Numbered from the stretch's first letter, positions 45,507 to 59,976 are shown. The stretch is 64,000 bases of DNA from Citrobacter werkmanii NBRC 105721 (GCA_000759755.1 BBMW01000003.1:248001-312000); one strand, 5' to 3'. Notes: a model not told the origin generated them from the letters alone. Numbers and translations: made by a program.

Positions 45507-46507
45507 TTGGGCTGTTCCTCATTCAGCGAATTCAAAATCGGGTTTATCAGATGTTCTACGCGTAACGCATACTGACCGTTCACGGTGCCATACTGGCTGG
45601 TCAGTACAGGCACGCCGTCCACATGAGCAATAATGCGGTCAGGTTTTTCAATCGGCAGTACATCGCCGGGTTTCAGCTTTAAAATCTGGGACAGCCGCAG
45701 CGGAATGTCGGCAAAGTTTGCCACCAGCTCCAGCTCAGAATGCTGGACCTGACGCACCAGATTATTGCGCCAGTTCTGATCTTCATTACGTGAGTTTTCC
45801 AGCGGTGGATTCACCAGCAGCTCGCGCAATGGTTCAATCATGCTGAATGGCAGACAAATGTTAAATTCACCGGTCAGGTTGCCAATTTCAACGTGGAACG
45901 GGGTGTTCACCACAATGTCGTTAGGCGAGGTGGTGATATTGGTAAATTTCACCTGCATCTCGGAACGAACGTATTCCACTTCCAGCGGATTGATGGCCTT
46001 CCACGCGTCGCTGTAGCTTTCAAGCGCCAGCTTCAGCATGCGGTTGATCACGCGCTGTTCAGTATGCGTAAATTCGCGACCTTCCACTTTCGTCGGAAAG
46101 CGTCCATCGCCGCCGAACAGGTTATCAACGGCGATAAATACCAGACTTGGTGAGAACACCACCAGACCCGTACCGCGCAGCGGCTTGAGGTGGATTAAGT
46201 TCAGGTTGGTCGGAACCGGTAAGTTACGCGCAAATTCGTGATACGGCTGGATACGAATCGCCCCCACGGTAATATCCGGGCTACGGCGCAACAGGTTAAA
46301 TAATCCCATACGGAACTGGCGCGCGAAGCGTTCGTTAATGATCTCCAGCGCCTGTAAACGCTCACGCACCACGCGGCGTTGGGTGTTGGGATCATAAGGA
46401 CGAATATCGCTCTCTTTTGCGATACCGGTAATGGGTTCGTCTTTGGTTTCGCTATCGCCATTCAGCAATGCGTCGATTTCAGCCTGAGAAAGAATACTGT
46501 CGCCCAT
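45503..46507 (-). CDS. fliM: Flagellar motor switch protein FliM
   Basis: A 334-residue C-ring protein. The N-terminal CheY-P-binding peptide MGDSILSQAEIDALLNG is intact, followed by the middle CheC-like domain and a C-terminal SpoA domain. A longer frame opens upstream inside fliL, but the ATG at 46507 gives the family start. Confidence 0.97.
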   Translation of the reverse strand: MGDSILSQAEIDALLNGDSETKDEPITGIAKESDIRPYDPNTQRRVVRERLQALEIINERFARQFRMGLFNLLRRSPDITVGAIRIQPYHEFARNLPVPTNLNLIHLKPLRGTGLVVFSPSLVFIAVDNLFGGDGRFPTKVEGREFTHTEQRVINRMLKLALESYSDAWKAINPLEVEYVRSEMQVKFTNITTSPNDIVVNTPFHVEIGNLTGEFNICLPFSMIEPLRELLVNPPLENSRNEDQNWRNNLVRQVQHSELELVANFADIPLRLSQILKLKPGDVLPIEKPDRIIAHVDGVPVLTSQYGTVNGQYALRVEHLINPILNSLNEEQPK

Positions 46508-46511
46508 GTCT

Positions 46512-46979
46512 TTACCGCAGAATAAAAGCTGTATAAAGAACGTCGGTGACAACCTGTTTTGGCTGCCCGACAACGAGCGGAGTCGCGAGCGTCTCTTTGA
46601 TGGCGGTAATCAGCTGTTGTTTACCTTCCTCGGTGGCGAGCGTAGCCGCATTTTGACGAGAAAACAGCAGCAGCAAGCGGCTGCGTACTTCCGGCAAATA
46701 TTCATTCAGACGCGCACGTGTCGCCTCGTCTTTCATGCGCAACGTGATACCGATATACAGCACACGGTCCGCATCGCCCAGATTGACGGTAAAGGTATCC
46801 AGCGCAAAGAATACCGGGGCAGGCGGTGGAGCCGGTTCCGCTTTGACGCTGGCGGACGGCTGCTGCTGCATGCGCCAGTAGCTATATCCCGCAGTTGCGC
46901 AGGCGGCGAGGGTAATTAATACCAGCAGAGGGATCCAAATAGCGCGTTTACTTTTTTTGTTAATCGCGGAGTCAGTCAT
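46512..46979 (-). CDS. fliL: Flagellar basal body-associated protein FliL
   Basis: A 155-residue bitopic membrane protein with an N-terminal helix ([20 protein letters not shown]) and a periplasmic stomatin-like domain ([12 protein letters not shown] start; [11 protein letters not shown] end). It supports stator function. The ATG at 46979 is taken over an upstream one by family match. First gene of the fliL operon; a 104-base gap before it, with a CCACGC/GCGTGG-type hairpin, probably holds its own promoter region. Confidence 0.96.
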   Translation of the reverse strand: MTDSAINKKSKRAIWIPLLVLITLAACATAGYSYWRMQQQPSASVKAEPAPPPAPVFFALDTFTVNLGDADRVLYIGITLRMKDEATRARLNEYLPEVRSRLLLLFSRQNAATLATEEGKQQLITAIKETLATPLVVGQPKQVVTDVLYTAFILR

Positions 46980-47083
46980 CAGATACGGGCTTCCTGTTTC
47001 GGTACAGCTTATGGGCTGATTATCCCGTGTCCTGTCCACGACAAAGCGTGGAAAAGACGCGGATAATCATGCTACCTCTGGCG

Positions 47084-48298
47084 TTAGGCGAAGATGTCTA
47101 CTGCGCCATCACCGCGGGCAGCGGCTTGCAGTGAGGCTGGCGTTGCCAGGATGGTGTCATCTTCAGCGGCAAAAATATCTTGTCCCTGAGCACGACCCGC
47201 CTGCTGTTGCTGCCCGGAAGACTGCTGTTGTCCGGCAAAGCTCTCACTGCTGATGTTGCTTTGTCCCAACTGGATCCCACTGTCAGCCAACTGCGTACGC
47301 AGCATCGGTAACGCGGCTTCCAGCGCGGCGCGCACGTGACTGTGTGGTGATACCATTTGCAGCTGTGCGAGGTTGTCATCCAGCTTAATGGAAATGTGCA
47401 CCTGACCCAGATCCTGTGGATGCAGGCGCAGCTCTGCGCTCTGCTGGCCCTGACGCGTGAATAGTGTGACGTGCTGACTCAATGATTGCTGCCATTCCTG
47501 ACTACCCAACGGAGCGCTTAGCACCGGCGCGGCGGTGGGTAACGGCTGAGCATGTGTCTGTGGGCCACTTAACGGAGCAGCCGTCACGCCAATGCTGGTC
47601 GGCGAGGGGGCGCTGTCAATTTCTGCTCTGGTCGCCGCCGCTGCCGTCAGGGGGGTTAGCGGCGGATTGTTTGTCTGATCCAGGCTGCTGCCAGGAGAGG
47701 CAATATCCGCTTTACCTTTTTTGGCGTCACCGGGCAGCAGCTCGGCCGCGTTATCGGGGATAGCGCCGTGTGCCGTGCCTCGAGACAACACCGAAAGCGT
47801 GGCATCAACGGGGGCAGGGGGGCTGTCGACGGCAGGCGTAGCCAGTGGTTGTCCCGGCAGCATGGCGAACAGCGCACTCAGGTTGGCGAGATCGTCATCG
47901 CTGAGCGTGGTGTTTTTTTCATCCTGCGGAGCAACTTTGCCCAGTGTTGTCAGGGCATTCACTTTCAGCGACGGCGTCAGCGCTGACAACAGTTGCTGCG
48001 CGTCTGTCATGTCGGCAAGAGAAGCATCGGTTTGCATCTCTTTTTGCGCCAGCAGATCGGTTAACTTGACCGCCTGGGTGACATCACCATTTTTTTGCAG
48101 CAACCCTTTTTGCAGTTTACTGCCCGCCGCCTGCAAGTCGGCAAGCGTCAATGGCGCGCCTTTACCCTGCGCGTCGTCCGCACCTAATGCGCCAGCCAGC
48201 AGCGCTAAAAAATCCTCGGGTGAATCTACCGCTTTGCCTGACTGAAGACCTGCGGCTACGTCGGTGTCGGTGGTAATCAGTTGGGGTAAAGTAATCAT
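47084..48298 (-). CDS. fliK: Flagellar hook-length control protein FliK
   Basis: A 404-residue secreted ruler protein. The N-terminal ruler part is Ala/Pro/Thr-rich. The C-terminal hook-length domain ([19 protein letters not shown] near residue 295) switches export specificity through FlhB. The start overlaps fliJ by 4 bases. A Gln-rich run ([12 protein letters not shown]) follows the domain. Confidence 0.96.
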   Translation of the reverse strand: MITLPQLITTDTDVAAGLQSGKAVDSPEDFLALLAGALGADDAQGKGAPLTLADLQAAGSKLQKGLLQKNGDVTQAVKLTDLLAQKEMQTDASLADMTDAQQLLSALTPSLKVNALTTLGKVAPQDEKNTTLSDDDLANLSALFAMLPGQPLATPAVDSPPAPVDATLSVLSRGTAHGAIPDNAAELLPGDAKKGKADIASPGSSLDQTNNPPLTPLTAAAATRAEIDSAPSPTSIGVTAAPLSGPQTHAQPLPTAAPVLSAPLGSQEWQQSLSQHVTLFTRQGQQSAELRLHPQDLGQVHISIKLDDNLAQLQMVSPHSHVRAALEAALPMLRTQLADSGIQLGQSNISSESFAGQQQSSGQQQQAGRAQGQDIFAAEDDTILATPASLQAAARGDGAVDIFA

Positions 48299-48738
48299 TC
48301 GGGTTTCCTCATAGCTGCACGCTGAGCAAATTCATCCATTTTTTTCTGATCCAGACGGTTTTCGGCGAGTAACGCCGCCGAGTTTTGTCTGTCCTGCAGA
48401 GTCTGCCACGCCTGCAACCGTTGTTTTTTATCGCGCCAACTGTTCAGCGCCTGGTCCACTTTCTGTGTCCATTGATTGAGCTGCTGGCGATGTTGCTCAA
48501 TCGCTTTTTCCAGGGTCTGAATAAACTGCTGATAGTTAATCCAGCGATTACTGGTAATACCCTGACCCATATCGTTATTCAGATTGTTACGGTACTCATG
48601 CTGATAATCGATTAGCATTTTCAACTGTTCTTCCGCCTGCTGACAGCCACGACGCATCTCTCCCAATAAGACAGCGGCGTCTTCTACCTCTTTCTCAGCC
48701 AGGTCTTTCAGCGTTGCTAATGCACCATGTTGTGCCAT
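48295..48738 (-). CDS. fliJ: Flagellar export chaperone/stalk protein FliJ
   Basis: A 147-residue, highly charged coiled-coil protein ([20 protein letters not shown] ... [18 protein letters not shown]). It fits in the FliI hexamer and helps couple the proton-motive force to export. It lies 21 bases after fliI. Confidence 0.96.
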   Translation of the reverse strand: MAQHGALATLKDLAEKEVEDAAVLLGEMRRGCQQAEEQLKMLIDYQHEYRNNLNNDMGQGITSNRWINYQQFIQTLEKAIEQHRQQLNQWTQKVDQALNSWRDKKQRLQAWQTLQDRQNSAALLAENRLDQKKMDEFAQRAAMRKPE

Positions 48739-48759
48739 GACCTATGCTCTCCTGCTCAA

Positions 48760-50129
48760 TCACACACCAGGGAAAATCAGTTCTAAAGCGTGCAGGGAAT
48801 CTTCCCAGTCAGCCCGTTCAAAAATGCCTTGCTGTAAAAATGCTTCCAGTTGTGGCCATAAGGCGATGGCTTTATCCAACATCGGATCGCTGCCTTTGGC
48901 ATACGCCCCCACGCTGACCAGATCGCGGTTACGCTGGAAGCTGGATAGCAACTGTTTAAAGTTACGCACCCGCGCATAGTGCTGTTCACTAATGAGCGCG
49001 GTCATGGCGCGGCTGATCGAAGCTTCTATATCGATGGCCGGGTAATGACCAGCCTCGGCCAGATGGCGGGACAGCACAATGTGGCCGTCCAGAATTGCGC
49101 GTGCGGAATCGGCAATCGGGTCCTGCTGATCGTCACCCTCGGTCAGGACGGTGTAAAACGCGGTAACTGAACCGCCGCCGTGAATACCGTTTCCGGCACG
49201 TTCCACCAGCGCCGGTAATTTGGCGAATACTGACGGTGGATAGCCTTTGGTTGCTGGCGGCTCGCCGATCGCCAGCGCGATCTCACGTTGCGCCATCGCA
49301 TAGCGGGTGAGGGAATCCATAATCAGCAATACGTGCTGTCCACGATCGCGGAAATCTTCAGCGATGCGCGTGGCGTAGGCCGCGCCCTGCATACGCAACA
49401 GCGGTGAAACGTCTGCCGGAGCGGCAATCACCACCGAGCGTGCGCGACCGTCGGCGCCGAGAATATTTTCAATAAAATCTTTAACTTCGCGGCCACGTTC
49501 GCCAATCAGTCCGACGACGATGACATCTGCCTGGGTATAACGCGCCATCATGCCAAGCAGGACGCTTTTACCGACGCCCGAACCTGCGAAAAGTCCCATA
49601 CGCTGACCGCGTCCGACGGTTAACAACGCGTTAATGGGGCGCACGCCGGTATCCAGTACGTGTTCAATAGGTGTACGCTGCAGCGGGTTAAACGGCGGCG
49701 TCATCAGCGCCCCGGTTTCGGTAGTGTCCGGCGCGGGCAGACCGTCGAGCGGTTTGCCGCTGCCGTCGAGCACCCGGCCCAGCAGAGCAGGACCCAGCGG
49801 TAATTGTTTCCCGCTTTGCAGACCTTCTCCGGCAATATTCTTCGCGTACACGCGCGCGCCGGGTAGAACGCCTTCGACCTCCTCGAGCGGCATCAGAAAC
49901 AGTCGCTGACCGTTAAAGCCCACGACTTCACTTTCAACTTCCTGAGTTTCGTTGCCGTCCTGGCGTTCAATGACGCAGGTGGCGCCCAGCGGCAGCTGTA
50001 ATCCGGTGGCTTCCAGCACCAGTCCGGTGGCGCGGGTCAGACGCCCGTAGCGACGCACCGCAGGCAGCAGCGACATTTTCTCTTCGAAGTTGTCCAGCGT
50101 ATTGAGCCAGCGAGTCAGACGAGTGGTCA

Positions 50130-50130
<1 letters not shown>
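48760..50130 (-). CDS. fliI: Flagellum-specific ATPase FliI
   Basis: A 456-residue F1-beta-like ATPase. Walker A AGSGVGKS is at residues 182-189, Walker [13 protein letters not shown] near 265, and the [11 protein letters not shown] motif near 300. It energises type III export together with FliH and FliJ. The start overlaps the fliH stop by one base. Confidence 0.97.
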
Positions 50131-53494
<3,364 letters not shown>

Positions 53495-53710
53495 CTCGCA
53501 CCTCGTGGCTTATCGTGGACGGCGTTTTTTGCAAAGTGGAACAAGACTCACTCCCGGGTCAGCAAACTCGAAAAATTGACGGTCTCATTATTTGCGGTTT
53601 CGAATTTTTCTATGGGTTAAAAACCGTGGTTTTTTATCGTTATTTAACGCCTTTATCTTATTGACTAACTGGTAATCTCAGCTATGTGAAAATTCATCCA
53701 GGGGATCAGA
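53495..53710. promoter_or_regulatory. Divergent fliE / fliF promoter region
   Basis: A 216-base AT-rich region between two class II flagellar operons. In Escherichia and Salmonella FlhDC activates both sides from here. I do not see an unambiguous FlhDC box by eye. Confidence 0.5.
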
Positions 53711-54025
53711 ATGTCGGCAATACAGGGGATTGAAGGGGTCATCAGCCAGTTACAAACCACGGCGATGTCAGCAAAAATGCAGGATATGCAGCCACAACCG
53801 ACCGTGAGTTTTGCCGGTCAGTTGCATGCGGCGTTAGACAGAATCAGCGATGTGCAGACCGCGTCCCGTGTCCAGGCTGAGAAATTTACCCTCGGTGAAC
53901 CGGGTATTGCGCTGAATGATGTGATGACCGATATGCAAAAAGCATCGGTGTCGATGCAGATGGGGATTCAGGTACGTAATAAACTGGTATCGGCGTATCA
54001 GGAAGTGATGTCGATGCAGGTGTAG
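53711..54025 (+). CDS. fliE: Flagellar hook-basal body protein FliE
   Basis: A 104-residue exported rod-adaptor protein between the MS ring and the rod. The C-terminal [20 protein letters not shown] segment is the FliE signature. It is monocistronic, with GGGGATC upstream of the ATG. Confidence 0.97.
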   Translation: MSAIQGIEGVISQLQTTAMSAKMQDMQPQPTVSFAGQLHAALDRISDVQTASRVQAEKFTLGEPGIALNDVMTDMQKASVSMQMGIQVRNKLVSAYQEVMSMQV

Positions 54026-54046
54026 GGACAACGTGCAGATAATGTC

Positions 54047-54073
54047 GGCCGGATGAGCGCAGCGCCATCCGGC
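54047..54073. repeat. REP-type palindrome
   Basis: GCCGGATG (54048-54055) and CATCCGGC (54066-54073) form the arms of a classic enterobacterial REP unit between the convergent fliE and yedF genes. It may stabilise or end transcripts. Confidence 0.85.
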
Positions 54074-54079
54074 AAACAG

Positions 54080-54313
54080 TTACTTCTGAATCAAATAGCG
54101 AATCGTTGGGCCATCCTGCTGAATATCCAGCACCTTATAGCCGTGATTGCGCGCATCCAGTGGAATATTATTGATTGACTGCGGGCAGTCGCTCACCACT
54201 TCCAGAATTTCACCGTTCTTCAATTGCGGCATCGCTTCCAGCGTGGCAACTGCCGGGTACGGACATGGTTCGCCGACCATATCCAGGCGATAATCAGGCA
54301 CGATATTTTTCAT
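54080..54313 (-). CDS. yedF: Sulfurtransferase-like selenium-metabolism protein YedF
   Basis: A 77-residue TusA-family protein with the thiol motif CPYP (Cys17) in DMVGEPCPYPAV. It partners with the membrane protein YedE upstream, whose stop it overlaps by 4 bases. It is thought to act in selenium or sulfur trafficking; the exact reaction is not proven. Confidence 0.93.
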   Translation of the reverse strand: MKNIVPDYRLDMVGEPCPYPAVATLEAMPQLKNGEILEVVSDCPQSINNIPLDARNHGYKVLDIQQDGPTIRYLIQK

Positions 54314-55515
54314 ACAGACTCCTTGGCAGGCGTCAGCCCTGCACGGCGGAAGAAACGTTTTTCCCAGCCGATGATGAGCATCAGCGCGGTAAATAACAGC
54401 AGATAGGTCACCAGCAGGCCGCCGAGCGGGCCGAAGGTGTTGAGCAGATTCACTTTGTCCCAGTTGGTGGCAAGCGCGGGAGCAAAATCATCCCAGTAGT
54501 AGGCCAGAATGGTTGAGCCAATAACGTTGCCCAGCCCAACCCACCAGTAATGCACCTGGCCTTCAACCGCGCGGTACATCCAGCCGGTTTCACACCCGCC
54601 CGCTAAAACAATACCGAAGCCAAACAACAAGCCACCGATCACTGCATTTGGACCCGCCCACATAATCTTCGGCTCGACGCCTAACTGCACATAACTAAAA
54701 ATACCGATGGCGCTGACCGCCATCCCGAAGATGATCGCTTTTGCCATATGGGTACGACCGGAAATCCACAGGTCACGGAAGGCTGAAGTGAAGCAGATTT
54801 GCGCCCGTTCAATCAGCAGACCGAACCCGACGCCGAACAGCATCGCCAGGCCGAGCTTGGGTTTATCCATCGCAGTGAGTAACGCCCAGCCGATCATGCC
54901 AATAAACACCAGCATGCCGAGGCGAAAACGACGACGCGCCTGATCCGGTTTTTGCGTCAGCGGGGAAGCGGCGGAGACTTTCTGCATTTTGACCGGAATA
55001 CGGAATATCGGCAGCAGGGTAAAACGTGCGCCAAACCATGATCCAATAGCTGTTGCCAGCGCAAAAAACCAGGCGTGTAGCGAGAACTGCGGAATACCGG
55101 TGAAGAACGCGGCCAGGTTACACCCCATCGCCAGACGGGCGCCGAATCCGGCAATCATCCCGCCGACTATCGCCTGCATGATGCGTATCCGACTGCGCGG
55201 CATGCGCAATTTGACGTTGTTGGCCCAGAGTGCGGCAGCAAAACAACCGCCGAACATACCGAGGATCATCATACCGTCGATGCGGGTCAGGGGGGAGCCT
55301 TCAAGATGGATCAGCTTGTAGTAACCCCACTCTTCGGCGTGAACGCCAAATAATTGCAGGATTTGACCACCCCAACGGGTGAATTCACCGGTCACGGCCC
55401 AGAAGGTTCCCGTAATGCCAAAATAGTAAGTAGAGAGAATACCCGCTGCGATGACCGCAGGGGCAGGGGCCCAAAATTTAATTAACCAGGCCTGTTTGAA
55501 GTGTTGCCATGACAT
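54310..55515 (-). CDS. yedE: YeeE/YedE-family membrane transporter YedE
   Basis: A 401-residue inner-membrane protein with about ten helices in two YeeE/YedE repeats. Conserved Cys motifs of thiosulfate/selenium transporters are visible (ARLAMGCNLAAFFTG and LAGGCETGWMYRA). It is linked to selenium metabolism in E. coli (FdhT). It is operonic with yedF. Confidence 0.93.
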   Translation of the reverse strand: MSWQHFKQAWLIKFWAPAPAVIAAGILSTYYFGITGTFWAVTGEFTRWGGQILQLFGVHAEEWGYYKLIHLEGSPLTRIDGMMILGMFGGCFAAALWANNVKLRMPRSRIRIMQAIVGGMIAGFGARLAMGCNLAAFFTGIPQFSLHAWFFALATAIGSWFGARFTLLPIFRIPVKMQKVSAASPLTQKPDQARRRFRLGMLVFIGMIGWALLTAMDKPKLGLAMLFGVGFGLLIERAQICFTSAFRDLWISGRTHMAKAIIFGMAVSAIGIFSYVQLGVEPKIMWAGPNAVIGGLLFGFGIVLAGGCETGWMYRAVEGQVHYWWVGLGNVIGSTILAYYWDDFAPALATNWDKVNLLNTFGPLGGLLVTYLLLFTALMLIIGWEKRFFRRAGLTPAKESV

Positions 55516-55700
55516 GTGTTTTGCCTCTGAACTCAGAAGGTATGTAACAAGAAGTGTGGATACTACACCGATCAGAATTTTTGACTATGAGTAATAAGAG
55601 GTAACACCGTCTGGATCAATTTTTCTCAATGCCACCGAAAGGCTGGCGGCATCAGGTCTTTAATGCCACAATCCCATTTTCTTCGCATGCAGGATGAATG

Positions 55701-56114
55701 ATGAAAAAATTAGCGATCGTTGGGGTATTTCTGGCGCTGAGCGGATGCGCCGAAGTAGAGAATTATAACGACGTGGTGAAAACGCCCGCGCCAGCCGGTC
55801 TGGAAGGTTACTGGCAGTCAAAAGGACCGCAACGTAGCCTGGTCAGCCCGGAAGCCATTGCCAGCCTGGTAGTGACGAAAGAGGGTGACACGCTGGATTG
55901 TCGCCAGTGGCAGCGGGTCATTGCCCTGCCGGGGAAACTGACGATGATTTCCGGTGATCTCACCAACGTGACGGTGAAACGTGAGCTGTATGAGATTGAG
56001 CGCGAAGGCAATACGCTGGAGTATGATGGCATGACGCTGCAACGAGTGGATCGCCCGACGCAGGAGTGCGCTGACGCGTTAACGAAAACGCCGCTGGCCA
56101 CACCGCTGCCATAA
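55701..56114 (+). CDS. yedD: Outer-membrane lipoprotein YedD
   Basis: A 137-residue lipoprotein. The signal peptide ends in the lipobox LSGC (Cys16), followed by A at +2, which favours outer-membrane sorting. The mature part matches E. coli YedD (AEVENYNDVVKTPAP...). Two adjacent ATGs exist (55698, 55701); 55701 has the better spacing to AGGA. Its function is unknown. It lies between yedE and amyA as in E. coli. Confidence 0.93.
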   Translation: MKKLAIVGVFLALSGCAEVENYNDVVKTPAPAGLEGYWQSKGPQRSLVSPEAIASLVVTKEGDTLDCRQWQRVIALPGKLTMISGDLTNVTVKRELYEIEREGNTLEYDGMTLQRVDRPTQECADALTKTPLATPLP

Positions 56115-56118
56115 GCAG

Positions 56119-56150
56119 CACGCCCCGGTAGCCAGTAGCCACCGGGGTTG
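56119..56150. terminator. Hairpin between convergent yedD and amyA
   Basis: A perfect 7-bp stem CCCCGGT (56123-56129) / ACCGGGG (56141-56147) with an 11-base loop. No long T run follows, but the position between convergent genes suits a shared terminator. Confidence 0.65.
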
Positions 56151-56154
56151 AGTA

Positions 56155-57642
56155 TTACAACACGTCTTCAATCACCCACACGCTGACGCTACCGCCGTTG
56201 CAGAAAAACGTCGCTTCCCCGTTTTCATCGGTCACCACGCTTTCTTCGCGATTTCCCAAATAATCGCGCCATGTTTTATTACCGTAATTCGCCCCGAGAT
56301 TGATGGTTTTTTCCCCGTCATCGCCGTTAGACAGCACCACCACACAGCCGGGATCTTCGTCCGTTCCGCTGCGGCTAAAAGCGATACAGTTAGGATGATC
56401 GAAAAAGAGCGTCTGTACGCCGTGGGCGAAGCGCTGGCGGGCGAGGATCAGTTCGGCAAGCTGTTCAATGATTGGCATGTCGATAGGATAGGTTTCGCCA
56501 TCGCCGCCGGTGTCTTCGTAATGTGCTCCGTACAGGTCAGGATAAAACACCGACGGTACGCCGTTTTCCCGCAGCAGGATCAACGCATAGGCCAGCGGCT
56601 TAAACCACGCCTCGACAGGGGCTTCCAGTGCCTGCAATGGCTGGGTGTCATGATTGGCAACCAGCGTGACGGCATGAAACGGATCGGCCTCGACTAACGT
56701 GCCGGTGAAGATCTGGCTCATGTCGTAATCGCGGCCCTGACGGGAGGCCTCGTGGAATTTCATCTGCAAAGGAGCGTCGAACAGCATGGTTTTCCCCTCC
56801 ACCTGGTTAATGTAGGTTTGCAGCTTGTCGACTTCGTGGGACCAGTATTCCGCGACAATAAACAGTGGTTTGGGGGCGACTTCCTGTACGTGTTCAATCC
56901 ACTCTTTATAAAACCATGCCGGAATATGTTTCACCGCATCTAAACGAAAGCCGTCGCACTGGGTTTGCTCCATCACCCAGCGCGCCCAGTATTTGATCTC
57001 CTCGGTCACGGCGTGATTACGAAAATCGATGTTCTCGCCCATCAGATAATCAAAATTACCCAGTTCATCGTCCACCTGATCGTTCCAGCCTTCACCGGTG
57101 TAATCGTTAACGATTTTGAAAATGCCGTCTTCGGTGGGGTTCTCGATATGGTCAATGCCGCTGAAGCATTTATAGTCCCAAATGAATTGCGAATACTGGC
57201 CTGCGCGAGCGGGGAAGGTATAGCGCGTCCATCCCTCGCACTCGACAATCTCATCGTCTATTTGCGTGCGGTCTTCGGCGTTAACGCGCTGGACGCGGAT
57301 CTTTTCTTTCTCATCCGCGCCCATTTTGTGGTTAACCACCACGTCCAGCAGTACGGCAATATCATTGTGCTTAAGTGCGTCAATCGCCGCCAGCAGCTGG
57401 TTTTTATCACCGTATTTGGTGGCGATGGTTCCCTTTTGGTCGAATTCGCCCAAATCAAACAGATCGTAGGAGTCGTAGCCAACGGAATAGCCGCCGGACG
57501 CGCCTTTATAGGCGGGGGGCAGCCATACCATATTGATGCCGATATCATTGAGTCCGCCTGCGCGTTCGGCAAGTTCGGGCCAGAGTTGACCGCCATCAGG
57601 GTAATACCAGTGGAAGTACTGCAATAACGTGGGATTTTTCAT
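56155..57642 (-). CDS. amyA: Cytoplasmic alpha-amylase AmyA
   Basis: A 495-residue GH13 enzyme without signal peptide that cuts alpha-1,4-glucans inside the cell. The catalytic triad is visible: Asp in [10 protein letters not shown] (near 235), Glu in [10 protein letters not shown] (near 265), and Asp in LVANHDTQ (near 332). It sits inside the flagellar cluster as in E. coli and Salmonella, though it is not a flagellar gene. Confidence 0.97.
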   Translation of the reverse strand: MKNPTLLQYFHWYYPDGGQLWPELAERAGGLNDIGINMVWLPPAYKGASGGYSVGYDSYDLFDLGEFDQKGTIATKYGDKNQLLAAIDALKHNDIAVLLDVVVNHKMGADEKEKIRVQRVNAEDRTQIDDEIVECEGWTRYTFPARAGQYSQFIWDYKCFSGIDHIENPTEDGIFKIVNDYTGEGWNDQVDDELGNFDYLMGENIDFRNHAVTEEIKYWARWVMEQTQCDGFRLDAVKHIPAWFYKEWIEHVQEVAPKPLFIVAEYWSHEVDKLQTYINQVEGKTMLFDAPLQMKFHEASRQGRDYDMSQIFTGTLVEADPFHAVTLVANHDTQPLQALEAPVEAWFKPLAYALILLRENGVPSVFYPDLYGAHYEDTGGDGETYPIDMPIIEQLAELILARQRFAHGVQTLFFDHPNCIAFSRSGTDEDPGCVVVLSNGDDGEKTINLGANYGNKTWRDYLGNREESVVTDENGEATFFCNGGSVSVWVIEDVL

Positions 57643-57710
57643 CTTCCGTGCTCCAGAAGTCGTTTGGCCGACCTCTGGAGTATGGAAGATTATTCAGATT
57701 TAACAGAAAA

Positions 57711-58082
57711 TTATTGCGGGGCGGTGGGGACGTCGGGTACTAACAGCATGCCGGAAAGACGGCCATAAGCGTTATTGAGCGTCTTCTGGCGCGTCGACTG
57801 ACCGATGAGATTGCTAAGTTCATCCAGCCGCTGCTGCAACAGTGTTTTGAGCAACTGTTCGTTATCCAGCGTCTGTTTAATATACCCGGCCACTAAGTCC
57901 TGAATACTTCGCGTAATGCCAGGTGGAGTTTGCTCTTCCATGACCACTTCAATACTTTGCAGATAGCTAACTTCCTGTTCCAGTAAAAGGTCCCACTCAC
58001 CCCGCTGCGCCAGTTCCAGCAGCGAGTGACTGAGTAGCGCGATGCGCTGCCAACGGTTGATAAACTCCACGGCTGAGGTCAT
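57711..58082 (-). CDS. fliT: Flagellar export chaperone FliT
   Basis: A 123-residue helical chaperone for the cap protein FliD. Free FliT also binds FlhDC and lowers class II transcription. The [20 protein letters not shown] start matches the family. The start overlaps the fliS stop by one base. Confidence 0.95.
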   Translation of the reverse strand: MTSAVEFINRWQRIALLSHSLLELAQRGEWDLLLEQEVSYLQSIEVVMEEQTPPGITRSIQDLVAGYIKQTLDNEQLLKTLLQQRLDELSNLIGQSTRQKTLNNAYGRLSGMLLVPDVPTAPQ

Positions 58083-58489
58083 TAACGAGACTCCTGGGAC
58101 GACGCTTTCGGTGAGATCTGTTTCCAGGCTTCCGCAATGTTGCCGAGCAACCCTTCAACTTCTTCAATAGCCTGACAATCATTACGCAAGTTGGCTTGCA
58201 GTAAACGGCGAATCATATAGTCATACAGCGCAGACAGGTTGGTGGCGATTTCACCGCCATTTTCCTGATCCAGACCTGCTTTCAGACCATTGTCGATAAT
58301 ATTAATGGCTTTGCTAATGGCCTCGCCTTTGGCGACGATATCACCCTGTTGCATAAACAGGCGAGCGCGCACCAGAGCGCTGTTCGCGCCATCAAACAAC
58401 ATTTCGATCAACTGATGCGGATTGGCGCTCATCACGCCACTCTCTATGCTGACCTGCGCATAGGCTTTGGTACCGCTCGCGGTATACAT
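58082..58489 (-). CDS. fliS: Flagellin export chaperone FliS
   Basis: A 135-residue helical protein that binds the FliC C-terminus and prevents early polymerisation. The conserved [13 protein letters not shown]-like motif appears as [17 protein letters not shown]. It lies 15 bases after fliD in the fliDST operon. Confidence 0.97.
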   Translation of the reverse strand: MYTASGTKAYAQVSIESGVMSANPHQLIEMLFDGANSALVRARLFMQQGDIVAKGEAISKAINIIDNGLKAGLDQENGGEIATNLSALYDYMIRRLLQANLRNDCQAIEEVEGLLGNIAEAWKQISPKASSQESR

Positions 58490-58504
58490 GTTTACCTCGT
58501 GTTA

Positions 58505-59911
58505 TCAGGAATTACTCATGGCTGAAAATTGCTGGCCCAGATAAGTACTGGTGCTGTTCAGCTTACTCATCATGGTGTCGAGCTGGGTAAACTGCGCTTT
58601 ATAGCGTGCGACGGTATCGTCAATGCTATTGCTGACGGCCAGATACTGTTTGGTCAGTTTTTTCAGCGTCGCGTTAATATTGTCCTGGGCTACGTCAATA
58701 ATGCCGTCATCGGCCAGGTAACCTTTTACTTCAGTGGCAATTTTGGTGGTAATCCCGGTTTCTTTGCCATCACCAACCAGCAACTGACGGGTCGCCGCGG
58801 TATTATCTTTCAGCGCTTTTTCGAGCTTGGTGTCGTCAATTTTCAGTTTGCCGGAGGTGCCGTCGGTGGTAATACCAATTTCACCTAACGTTTTAAATGC
58901 ACCGTCACTGGCTCCATTGGAAAACTGGGCGCGGATTCCTATCTGGATAGTACGTACCGCGCTGTCGCCGATCAGCGCGCCATTATTTTTATCTTGCGCT
59001 TCGGCTCCAGGATCAACTTCAGTGTATTTGGTCAGCGTTGAGAAGGTATCCAGCAGCGAGTTATAGGCATCAACCCAGCCTTTAATCGCTTCCGTGGCTT
59101 TATCATTGCTCTTGGTGACGGTAATTCGCGCGTCGGTGACTTCTTTAGTCAGGTTCAGTGTGACGCCCTGCGGAGCATCGGTAATGGTGTTGCTTGGGCG
59201 CTCAATATCAATGCCATTAACCTTTAATAGCGCATTTTTGGCTTCCACCAACTGTTTCATATTTCCGCTGCCGGCGGTACTGTCGTAGGCCAGTAAATCA
59301 TTGAGCTTGCTGTCGCCGCTGACGGAAATAGTCATCTTATTATCAACACCACTGTCGGCGGTTAAGACCAGCTGGTAATCATTTTCCTTAACTTTAACGA
59401 TGCTGGCGGAAATTCCGCTATCGGCGTCGTTAATGGCATCTCGAATTCCTTCCAGCGATGTCTGGTCTTTGCTGAGTTTAATTTCCAGCGGCTCTTTGCG
59501 ACCTTTTTGCTCAATTTTAATGGTGCGGCTGTCGGAGGAGGTATCACCTAACGCCTCTTTCACCGAACTGATACCGCTTTTGGTACTTAATGATTGCGCC
59601 TGCGCCAGTTGCGTTACGCTGATCATATAGGTCCCCGGCGCTGCGCCAGCAGTGGTCGTGGCCGTCAGATCTTCTGTACTGCTGGTTACGGTTGTGCTTT
59701 TAAACAGATCGGCGCTGTTCAGCGTTGTATTTGCCGTCTGGAATTTTTCCAGCGCGCTTTTTAGCGTGCCGTAGGCCGTTAGTCTTGCAGTATTCGTACT
59801 CTGCTGCTGGGTTATTGGGTTTAAGCGTTTTTTTTCAGCAGTAGTCAGGTTTGTCAGCAATGTATCCAGTGGTAAGTTTGAGCCGACGCCCAATGAAGTA
59901 AATGAAGGCAT
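58505..59911 (-). CDS. fliD: Flagellar filament cap protein FliD
   Basis: A 468-residue secreted cap protein (hook-associated protein 2). The N-terminal MPSFTSLGVGSNLPLDTLL and C-terminal KLNSTSTYLGQQFSAMSNS coiled-coil ends are conserved, and the central part is variable. The ATG at 59911 is chosen over an upstream ATG by family match. It is transcribed from a sigma-28 promoter at 59950-59976. Confidence 0.97.
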   Translation of the reverse strand: MPSFTSLGVGSNLPLDTLLTNLTTAEKKRLNPITQQQSTNTARLTAYGTLKSALEKFQTANTTLNSADLFKSTTVTSSTEDLTATTTAGAAPGTYMISVTQLAQAQSLSTKSGISSVKEALGDTSSDSRTIKIEQKGRKEPLEIKLSKDQTSLEGIRDAINDADSGISASIVKVKENDYQLVLTADSGVDNKMTISVSGDSKLNDLLAYDSTAGSGNMKQLVEAKNALLKVNGIDIERPSNTITDAPQGVTLNLTKEVTDARITVTKSNDKATEAIKGWVDAYNSLLDTFSTLTKYTEVDPGAEAQDKNNGALIGDSAVRTIQIGIRAQFSNGASDGAFKTLGEIGITTDGTSGKLKIDDTKLEKALKDNTAATRQLLVGDGKETGITTKIATEVKGYLADDGIIDVAQDNINATLKKLTKQYLAVSNSIDDTVARYKAQFTQLDTMMSKLNSTSTYLGQQFSAMSNS

Positions 59912-59949
59912 GCCTAATTCCTTGTGATTGCAAACAGTAGTTAAGCGGG

Positions 59950-59976
59950 TTATCGGCAATCTGCGCGCAAAGTTTA
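59950..59976 (-). promoter_or_regulatory. Sigma-28 (FliA) promoter of fliDST
   Basis: On the minus strand TAAACTTT, 11 bases, then GCCGATAA. This matches the consensus TAAAGTTT-N11-GCCGATAA at 15 of 16 positions. It lies about 40-65 bases before the fliD start. Confidence 0.92.

Noticed and set aside
53495-53710. Exact FlhDC binding sites between fliE and fliF
   Set aside because: The consensus is long and degenerate, and I could not align it convincingly by eye.
56965-57627. 220-codon + strand frame opposite amyA
   Set aside because: Antisense shadow of a clear alpha-amylase gene with all catalytic residues.
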